A stretch of DNA of 41,314 bases from assembly GCA_028278335.1 (NCBI GenBank), contig JANQEN010000070.1:1-41314 (forward strand), in the 5' to 3' direction. The notes under the pieces were generated by a model. That model saw nothing but the letters and a program-made list of their open reading frames with translations. It searched no databases and was not told the origin of the DNA. Shown here piece by piece: positions 35,719 through 41,314 of this stretch. Made by a program: the position numbers and the translations under genes. The DNA comes from Chitinivibrionales bacterium (lineage in GTDB: Bacteria > Fibrobacterota > Chitinivibrionia > Chitinivibrionales > JANQEN01). The first letter of the stretch is position 1. Each line of letters starts with the position of its first letter.

Positions 35719-36906
35719 ATGAAAACAAAAAAAATCTACTACACAGATCCCTATCAAGTTGAATTTGATGCGAATCTTTGTGAAGTTTTAAAAGATGAAA
35801 AGGGGTATAAAATAACCTTAGATCAAACCTCTTTTTATCCTGAAGGTGGCGGCCAACCAGCAGATAAAGGATGGATTGATGGTAAGGATGTTTTGGATGT
35901 AAAGAAACAGGGAGATGTGGTGTATCACTATATGACCGAAGAGCCACAGGGACCGCAGGTACAGGGTAAGATTGATTGGGCACATAGAAAAGAGTATATG
36001 CAACAGCATACGGGCCAACATATAATTTCTGCTGTCCTTAAAAAACTCTGTAATTTTGACACACTTTCAGTTCATATGGGTGAACAGATTACAACAATTG
36101 AGATTGACACACTAGAAATATCCAAGGAGCAGATACATACAGTTGAGTCATTGGCAAATGCGATTGTCTGTGAGAATAAACCATTGGAAAGCAATTGGGT
36201 TGATCAAGAATCGCTTCATAAATATTCACTTCGACGACAAACTGCTAAAAAGGGTGAGGTTCGAGTCGTTTCAATAGAAGAAACCGATTCTGTTGCCTGT
36301 GGTGGTGTGCACTGCAGAGAAACCGGTGAAGTGGGCCTAATTAAGTCAGTTGGTGTTGAAAAGATTAGGGGCCATGTACGTACCATATGGAAGATAGGAG
36401 ATCGTGCATTCAAGGATTATAACGAGAAAAATGAAATCATCAGTGAGCTTAAGACTATATTGTCAACAGGCGAACAGGAGATTGTTAGATCGGTAACTCT
36501 GTTGAAAGAGTCTCTTGCTCTTTCAGAGAGAAAAAATAAACAGATAGAGTCTGAACTTGCTCAAGAGATTGCCCGATCCATAGCTTCACAAAAGGGTGTT
36601 TCTGGTAATTACATCTATGGAAATATTTGGCATGATAAAAGTATTTCCTTGGTAAAAAAAATTGTTCAAGAGCTAATCACCAAGCGAAAAGCCCGGGTAT
36701 GTTTTCTCACCCAAGCAAATGATTCTCTGCATTGGATCATTGGTTGTGGTGAAAATGGGACCATAGATTTTAACCGTGTCCGGAGCGAACTACTGCCTCT
36801 TATTGATGGTAAGGGTGGTGGATATTCCCCATTGTGGCAGGGGATTGGTACCAACTATGCCGGTGCAGAGGAGTTTCTCAAGCGCTTTAAAACCCTCTGC
36901 TCGTAG
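35719..36906 (+). CDS. alaX: alanyl-tRNA editing protein (AlaX-L type, with DHHA1 domain)
   Basis: AlaX proteins hydrolyse mischarged Ser-tRNA(Ala) in trans. The zinc-binding editing site is visible as QQHTGQHIIS (HxxxH) and VACGGVHCRETGEVG (CxxxH). The N-terminal part has the SFYPEGGGQPADKG block shared with AlaRS. After a coiled-coil segment (about residues 235-295), the C-terminal region ends with DHHA1-like GKGGGYSPLWQGIGTN. At 395 aa it fits the long AlaX class. The ribosome site is weak (GTGGGA, about 10 nt upstream). Convergent to the M14 peptidase gene, with an 11-nt gap. Confidence 0.9.
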   Translation: MKTKKIYYTDPYQVEFDANLCEVLKDEKGYKITLDQTSFYPEGGGQPADKGWIDGKDVLDVKKQGDVVYHYMTEEPQGPQVQGKIDWAHRKEYMQQHTGQHIISAVLKKLCNFDTLSVHMGEQITTIEIDTLEISKEQIHTVESLANAIVCENKPLESNWVDQESLHKYSLRRQTAKKGEVRVVSIEETDSVACGGVHCRETGEVGLIKSVGVEKIRGHVRTIWKIGDRAFKDYNEKNEIISELKTILSTGEQEIVRSVTLLKESLALSERKNKQIESELAQEIARSIASQKGVSGNYIYGNIWHDKSISLVKKIVQELITKRKARVCFLTQANDSLHWIIGCGENGTIDFNRVRSELLPLIDGKGGGYSPLWQGIGTNYAGAEEFLKRFKTLCS

Positions 36907-36917
36907 GACAAATCTAC

Positions 36918-38702
36918 TTAGTCAATTACAACGAAGTGTTTGCTTGTCTGTCCTTGATTTCCTTTTGCTTTTAAAAGATACATCCCCTGCGAGAGTCCCT
37001 GTAAGTTAACCGAGACCTTTGACTTACCATTAAGTGAGTAGTGACTCACTTGTTTTCCCTGCATGGTATAAAGACGGAGGTGAGTAAAGGTATGAGTAGG
37101 TTCAAATCCTACGCTTATGAAACCTGGTTGAACAGTCCTTATAGTAAAGTTATTTAGGCTGTTTAGTTCATTGGTGGTGATTGTATTAGTAATATCATAG
37201 ACAAAATCGAGTTGTGTCGTATCTGTGGCACTAATGCTTACATTCTCTTTTGTGATCGGATCAAAACTATTATCATCAGGTTTGAAGATGACTGTGTATG
37301 AACCCTGAGGGAGCATACGATAATAGGCGCCAAACTCTTTGTTGGTTTTCATTGGTTTACGAAAGGAGGTGTTTGTAGCGACTGTATCATCGATCTCCTT
37401 AATGTACACCTCTCCAACCAGGGGAGTGGTATCCGAAGAAGAGCGTGCATAGGCATGACCAAGCAGGGTTGACTTGGTAATTCTGTCAAGAAGAACCATT
37501 GCTGCTTCAAGATTATCATCACATATTTTATCAATCTGATTCAACGGTGGGATAAACTGAAGAGCCAACTCGATTGTGTAGAGAAAGGTGCCGTGCTCGC
37601 CGTAGGCATAGTCATCCATAATACCGGAAGCCTCATATAGGTCGTACCACACTTTCGGTGTGTAGTAACCACTGCCATTGACAGACTGAATTGTTTGGGC
37701 CATTCTATGCCCCAAATTTTTCAATACTTGGTGATCCGGTGCTTTCGCATTGTTCCGATAGCCGTATGGCCAGAGCACCAATTGACTATAACTATGATAG
37801 GTAATGCCAGATACGATATGGTTATTCTCAAAGAGTGATATCATCGCTTGAATTTCCGGTTCGGAATTAGCCTTTGGGCCACGATAGGTGTCTTGAGAAG
37901 GATTACCCGACGTGCCTCGACCTCCCCACATAAATCCATAGTTTCTATTTATGTCAACACCGTCATTGCGCGAATCAAATCGACTGTTATTGTTATTATC
38001 TCGAATATTTTTGCGCCAAGCAGTGATACCATCAACCATGACAACTTTGTGACCGTCTGGGTTAACAAGAGGCACAAACCAAAGTTGGCAATTATTAACA
38101 TACCGTCCGATTTTTGGGTCACTGGTATAATTCTTTAGAATGTGGGTCAAAACTGCCATGCAGACCTCTAAACTGATCGGTTCGCGGGCATGATGTTCGC
38201 CGCAAAAAAGCACCGAGGGTTCATCTTCGTATTTGTCTACATTGTCGGATACTTTTAACGCCAAAATGTCATGATTATACTTTTCGTAAGCGGTCTTTCC
38301 CTGGCTGAAATACTTTTTCCCCTGGCTATCACCAATATCATAGAGTTTGCAAATGCCGGGATGATCCTGCTCCATTTTTTCGAATTCCGCTTTGAGTGAT
38401 GCATAGGTTCTGTATTCTGCTTTACCTGAGGCAGAGAGGTTTTCCTGCATATCCTTTGTGGTTTGAAGGATGGTACCGGTATACCCTAGGTTTAATAGTG
38501 ATGCATATTCATTTTGGGAAAGGACTAAATCCATAGATGTTGCAGAGGGAATCGCCGCAATATCATACTGATTATTGATACAGGCCTCTTTTTGCTCTAA
38601 AGAGAGATCAGTTAATCGAACTATCAGAGATTGCTCTGCTACTGATGTTAAGGATAACAAAAGAATACCAAAAAAAACACCTATAATCCTTGAACCTGTC
38701 AT
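36918..38702 (-). CDS. secreted M14 zinc carboxypeptidase with T9SS-like C-terminal tail
   Basis: A 594-aa exported peptidase. Signal peptide: residues 1-22 (IIGVFFGILLLSLTSVA). The M14 catalytic domain spans about 95-400: zinc ligands His171 and Glu174 (GEHHAREPIS) and His303 (TYHSYSQ), Arg in DINRNYG, and general base Glu378 (LYTIELAL). An Asn/Asp-rich loop (RDNNNNSRFDSRNDG) may bind calcium. A carboxypeptidase-regulatory-like beta domain follows (PQGSYTVIFKP), then a C-terminal ~85-residue module ending GLSQGMYLLKAKGN...KHFVVID, matching the form of type A T9SS sorting domains. The ATG has AAAGGAG upstream. Secretion by T9SS is inferred from the tail and from the PorXY-like pair in the window. 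Confidence 0.88.
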   Translation of the reverse strand: MTGSRIIGVFFGILLLSLTSVAEQSLIVRLTDLSLEQKEACINNQYDIAAIPSATSMDLVLSQNEYASLLNLGYTGTILQTTKDMQENLSASGKAEYRTYASLKAEFEKMEQDHPGICKLYDIGDSQGKKYFSQGKTAYEKYNHDILALKVSDNVDKYEDEPSVLFCGEHHAREPISLEVCMAVLTHILKNYTSDPKIGRYVNNCQLWFVPLVNPDGHKVVMVDGITAWRKNIRDNNNNSRFDSRNDGVDINRNYGFMWGGRGTSGNPSQDTYRGPKANSEPEIQAMISLFENNHIVSGITYHSYSQLVLWPYGYRNNAKAPDHQVLKNLGHRMAQTIQSVNGSGYYTPKVWYDLYEASGIMDDYAYGEHGTFLYTIELALQFIPPLNQIDKICDDNLEAAMVLLDRITKSTLLGHAYARSSSDTTPLVGEVYIKEIDDTVATNTSFRKPMKTNKEFGAYYRMLPQGSYTVIFKPDDNSFDPITKENVSISATDTTQLDFVYDITNTITTNELNSLNNFTIRTVQPGFISVGFEPTHTFTHLRLYTMQGKQVSHYSLNGKSKVSVNLQGLSQGMYLLKAKGNQGQTSKHFVVID

Positions 38703-38779
38703 TACTACTCCTTTACTCTTCTTCTCGAATTTGGTTAAATGTGCTATCTATAAATTAATCTATTTAAAGATGAATGGGT

Positions 38780-38810
38780 TTAATAAATTAAGGTTACCTT
38801 AACTTATTAA
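38780..38810. promoter_or_regulatory. 31-bp palindrome, candidate operator, AAGGTWACCTT copy 2
   Basis: The two 15-base arms TTAATAAATTAAGGT and ACCTTAACTTATTAA, around a central T, are inverse complements with a single mismatched pair. The site ends 15 bases before the -35 hexamer of the Rrf2 gene and lies between two divergent genes. The 11-bp core recurs at 18427-18437. Confidence 0.55.
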
Positions 38811-38825
38811 TGTTATAGAAAATTG

Positions 38826-38854
38826 TTGACTTTGAACTATTTTAGTAATATATT
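38826..38854 (+). promoter_or_regulatory. sigma-70 promoter of the Rrf2-cysK-cysE operon
   Basis: TTGACT (38826-38831), exactly 17 nt and TATATT (38849-38854) form one of the best promoters in the window. The transcription start would fall near 38861, right against the palindrome at 38863-38874. Confidence 0.75.
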
Positions 38855-38862
38855 CGATATTA

Positions 38863-38874
38863 AGTTTATAAACT
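38863..38874. promoter_or_regulatory. AGTTTATAAACT palindrome at the operon start, candidate Rrf2 operator
   Basis: A perfect 12-bp palindrome placed at the predicted transcription start of the Rrf2 gene, where a self-repressing regulator would bind. Flanking TTAA on both sides loosely extends the dyad. Confidence 0.5.
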
Positions 38875-38901
38875 ATTAAAGGTTTAAAGTAAGGTGTGCA
38901 T

Positions 38902-39336
38902 ATGAAACTTTCAACAAAATGTCGCTATGGTGCCAGAGCAATCATTGAAATCGCCAGGAACAACCAGAATGGTCCAATTAAAAGAAAAGATATTGTAAAG
39001 AATCAACAGATATCCGATTCCTACTTGGAAAATATTCTTATTTCCCTAAAAAATGGGGGAGTGATCGACACAATACGGGGGGCCCATGGTGGATATATCC
39101 TTCATAGACCTGCCTCTGAAATTACTCTGCTAGAGGTGGTTAACGTATTAGAGGGTTCTATGGCTCCGGTTGAATGTATTGATAATCCATCAGTCTGTAA
39201 ACGTACTTCGGTCTGTTCAACAAGAACAGCCTGGAAAAAACTCAAACTTGCCAAGGAAGAGGTCTTAAGAAATATTACCATTCAAGATCTTGTTGAGAGC
39301 GAGGAAGAGTCATTTATCCCGGATTACTCCATTTAA
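38902..39336 (+). CDS. Rrf2-family transcriptional regulator (CymR/IscR-like)
   Basis: A 144-aa winged-helix regulator: MKLSTKCRYGARAIIEIA at the N-terminus, recognition region QQISDSYLENILISLKNGG, wing RGAHGGYILHRP. Three cysteines (Cys92, Cys99, Cys105) lie where IscR and related proteins bind an Fe-S cluster. CymR-type relatives instead sense cysteine supply through CysK. The downstream cysK and cysE point to control of cysteine synthesis. I chose the ATG at 38902 (AAGG at 38891-38894); a GTG six bases upstream is in frame. Its own promoter and palindromes upstream suggest autoregulation. Confidence 0.88.
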   Translation: MKLSTKCRYGARAIIEIARNNQNGPIKRKDIVKNQQISDSYLENILISLKNGGVIDTIRGAHGGYILHRPASEITLLEVVNVLEGSMAPVECIDNPSVCKRTSVCSTRTAWKKLKLAKEEVLRNITIQDLVESEEESFIPDYSI

Positions 39337-39367
39337 CCCTGTACTGTAATTAAAGGAACTCTTTTAA

Positions 39368-40291
39368 ATGAACATTGCTGAAAATATCACTAAATTAATT
39401 GGGAATACCCCATTGTGTAAAATTGAGAGCCTCTCAAAAAAGTGTAATGCTAGGATTATTGGAAAGATTGAGTATTTTAACCCCTTATCCAGTGTAAAGG
39501 ATCGAATTGCCTACGCAATGATCCAAGATGCTAAGCAGCGTGGTGAATTAAAGGAGGGGGGTACCATTGTTGAACCAACCAGTGGCAACACCGGGATTGG
39601 GTTAGCTTATGTGGCAGCCTCCCAAGGATATCGGTGCATATTGACCATGCCCGAAACCATGAGTGAGGAGCGCCAAAAGCTTTTAAAAGCCCTAGGTGCC
39701 AAAGTTCGTTTAACTCCCGGTGAAAAGGGTATGCGCGGCGCTATTGAGATGGCTGAGGAGATTCTAAAGGAGACTCCCAACAGTTATATGCCACTTCAGT
39801 TTAAGAATCCCGTAAATCCAGCAATACACCGAGAGACTACTGCCCAGGAGATTTGGCGGGACACCGAAGGAAAGTTTGACTTTTTTGTGGCTGGCGTTGG
39901 TACTGGCGGAACTATTACAGGCTGTGGTGAGGTCTTTAAAGAGAAAAACCCAGACATACAAATCATTGCAATTGAACCCAAGGAGTCGGCGGTTCTCTCT
40001 GGACAAAAACCAGGCCCCCACAAAATCCAAGGAATTGGTGCTGGATTTATTCCGGATGTCATGAAAGTAGATATATGCGATGAAATTGTTGGTGTTGCCT
40101 CTGCTGAAGCTATTGCAATGGTATCAACACTTGCCAAGGAAGAGGGGATTTTAATTGGTGCCTCTTCTGGCGCAGCTCTTGTGGGCGCCTGTGAAGTTGC
40201 CCAACGACCAGAAAATGCTCAAAAGAGTTTTGTGGTCATGTTACCCGATTCCGGTGAGAGATATCTTTCAACAATGAACTTTACCGACTAG
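39368..40291 (+). CDS. cysK: cysteine synthase A
   Basis: O-acetylserine sulfhydrylase, PLP-dependent, making cysteine from O-acetylserine and sulfide. The PLP lysine is Lys44 (SSVKDRIAYA). Other signatures are PTSGNTGIGLAYVAA (substrate loop), GVGTGGTITG (phosphate cup) and ASSGAAL. The length of 307 aa is standard. The family's C-terminus and surface bind CysE, whose gene follows 16 nt later. A good AAAGGA ribosome site precedes the ATG. In CymR-type systems CysK is also the co-sensor of the Rrf2 regulator. Confidence 0.96.
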   Translation: MNIAENITKLIGNTPLCKIESLSKKCNARIIGKIEYFNPLSSVKDRIAYAMIQDAKQRGELKEGGTIVEPTSGNTGIGLAYVAASQGYRCILTMPETMSEERQKLLKALGAKVRLTPGEKGMRGAIEMAEEILKETPNSYMPLQFKNPVNPAIHRETTAQEIWRDTEGKFDFFVAGVGTGGTITGCGEVFKEKNPDIQIIAIEPKESAVLSGQKPGPHKIQGIGAGFIPDVMKVDICDEIVGVASAEAIAMVSTLAKEEGILIGASSGAALVGACEVAQRPENAQKSFVVMLPDSGERYLSTMNFTD

Positions 40292-40307
40292 CGATACAAC
40301 AAATCCC

Positions 40308-41201
40308 ATGAAGATTACCGATTGGATAAACAAAGACCTTCCAGAAGTGGTCAAGTCACTGGAGAAGAATATTCTGAGTGGCTTCCATATTCAGACAGAG
40401 GAGGGGCTTAACATGTCCGGCAGAAATGAAATATATGCAGTGCTGGATGAATTTCTATCAGTGCTTTTTCCCGGTGCCTACAGCAAAGAAAAGGTCGCTC
40501 TTGAGGAGCTAAACTTTTATCTTGGTGATACGCTTCGACACATAACCTTTACACTTAGGAAGCAGATACGAGAGGTCTTTGAATTTCATTGCGATAAGTC
40601 AGATTGTGACGAATGCGATTGCGATGAAAAGGCCAAAACCGTTTGTAAAGAAGTTATCGAATCATTGCCGAATATGCGTTCCATACTGCTCGAAGATGTT
40701 TCTGCAGCCCATGAGGGTGATCCTGCGGCACGCTCCTTAGATGAAATTGTTTTGAGTTATCCCTGTATCGAAGCAATTGCAACATACCGGATTGCCCACG
40801 CACTGTACTTGCGAAAGGTCCCGATCATTCCACGGATCATGACTGAGCGAGCCCACTCACGGACGGGAATCGATATTCACCCTGGTGCACATATTGGTCC
40901 GCGATTTTTTATTGACCACGGCACCGGAGTTGTTATTGGTGAGACTACAGTCATTGGAAGAAATGTTAAAATTTATCAGGGTGTGACCCTCGGCGCTATT
41001 TCTCCCTTTGATAAGGATGGTACACCTCGGAGGGATGTAAAACGTCATCCCACTATCGAGGATGATGTGATTATCTACTCCAATGCTACCATTTTAGGGG
41101 GAGGTACGGTGATTGGGAAAAAAGCTATTATTGGGGGTAATACCTGGATAACCTCATCAGTGGCTGCTGGTGAGGTCATTTTTAATAATGGAAAGAAATA
41201 A
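40308..41201 (+). CDS. cysE: serine O-acetyltransferase (long form, Cys-rich insert)
   Basis: Makes O-acetylserine from serine and acetyl-CoA, the step before CysK. The C-terminal ~150 residues form the left-handed beta-helix: GIDIHPGAHIGPRFFIDHG, GVVIGETTVIG, and VKIYQGVTLGA, with the catalytic His/Asp region. The N-terminal helical domain is long, and a cysteine cluster (Cys95, 100, 103, 105, 113) lies in it. The C-terminus (SSVAAGEVIFNNGKK) does not end in the Ile that docks into CysK in E. coli, so the classic complex tail may be absent. No strong ribosome site is seen; coupling to cysK is likely. Confidence 0.93.
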   Translation: MKITDWINKDLPEVVKSLEKNILSGFHIQTEEGLNMSGRNEIYAVLDEFLSVLFPGAYSKEKVALEELNFYLGDTLRHITFTLRKQIREVFEFHCDKSDCDECDCDEKAKTVCKEVIESLPNMRSILLEDVSAAHEGDPAARSLDEIVLSYPCIEAIATYRIAHALYLRKVPIIPRIMTERAHSRTGIDIHPGAHIGPRFFIDHGTGVVIGETTVIGRNVKIYQGVTLGAISPFDKDGTPRRDVKRHPTIEDDVIIYSNATILGGGTVIGKKAIIGGNTWITSSVAAGEVIFNNGKK

Positions 41202-41283
41202 AAAATATTATCTTAATAATTCTACAATGTTCATTAATGAGATTGCGATCTATATCGTACTAATTTCTATGAGTGATAAGATC

Positions 41284-41301
41284 GTCGGGACACTGCCCGA
41301 C
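41284..41301. repeat. short hairpin near window end
   Basis: GTCGGG (41284-41289) and CCCGAC (41296-41301) form a perfect 6-bp stem with a 6-nt loop, about 80 bases after cysE. The window ends 13 bases later, so a terminator or a repeat cannot be told apart. Confidence 0.3.
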
Positions 41302-41314
41302 AGCAGCCTTACTT

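Noticed and set aside
35571..35762. 63-aa open frame crossing the foldback repeat and the alaX start
   Set aside because: It spans a non-coding repeat, overlaps the alaX start and has no ribosome site.
38811..38901. Riboswitch or T-box leader ahead of the cysteine operon
   Set aside because: The leader between the predicted start and the ATG is only about 40 nt, too short for such an element.

Overview
The window looks like a chromosomal segment of a Gram-negative bacterium of the Fibrobacterota/Bacteroidota sphere; a member of Fibrobacterota (Chitinivibrio-like) is my best guess. The reasons are a PorY/PorX-like two-component pair (response regulator fused to a PglZ domain), a secreted M14 carboxypeptidase with a type IX secretion (T9SS)-like C-terminal tail, a large DUF2723 membrane protein, and a tyrosine ammonia-lyase resembling Flavobacterium enzymes. 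There is no phage, plasmid, CRISPR array or complete insertion sequence. This taxonomic call is inference from gene content; no searches were run.

Layout. 1-1.66 kb: a very AT-rich orphan lipoprotein-like gene and a GC-rich structured element. 1.66-6.28 kb: tight operon serS, PorY-like kinase, PorX-like regulator, tsaE. 6.3-7.8 kb: a lone ABC-type solute-binding protein on the minus strand. 8.0-13.4 kb: alr, clpB, rmuC, then a convergent tRNA-Ser(UGA). 13.5-18.4 kb: membrane diguanylate cyclase, membrane glycosyltransferase, purN, rnhB and a UPF0104-type membrane protein. 18.5-19.6 kb: a small orphan gene (63 aa) and an outer-membrane protein sharing a bidirectional terminator. 19.8-23.7 kb: creB-creC-creD plus a small membrane protein. 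23.8-26.3 kb: operon of a DUF362/ferredoxin protein, a small HTH-like protein and an RluA-type pseudouridine synthase. 26.7-30.3 kb: tyrosine ammonia-lyase-like gene, convergent with a GT39-like membrane protein and a small membrane protein. 30.5-32.4 kb: LsrF-like aldolase/thiolase plus zinc alcohol dehydrogenase. 32.8-38.7 kb: DUF2723 protein, AlaX-type tRNA editing protein, M14 carboxypeptidase. 38.9-41.2 kb: Rrf2 regulator, cysK, cysE.

How the genes work together. The PorXY-like pair would be the regulatory arm of T9SS-dependent export, of which the M14 peptidase is a likely cargo. The Rrf2-cysK-cysE operon is a self-contained cysteine biosynthesis unit, probably regulated by a cysteine-ligand (possibly Fe-S) sensor. 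CreBCD is an envelope-stress/metabolic signalling unit. The other genes are mostly housekeeping.

The most unusual signals are: (1) a PorX-like protein in which the metal ligands of the PglZ phosphodiesterase domain appear to be substituted; (2) a ~168 bp foldback (MITE-like) repeat present twice in opposite orientation at 26342-26509 and 35479-35647, each time between divergently transcribed genes; (3) a second, unrelated ~140 bp foldback element at 32407-32549 next to a CCCTCTCC/GGGAGAGG-type repeat; (4) strong palindromic candidate operators upstream of the Rrf2-cys operon, one of which shares its 11-bp core with a site near 18.43 kb; and (5) a perfect 14-bp stem hairpin inside the small gene downstream of creD.
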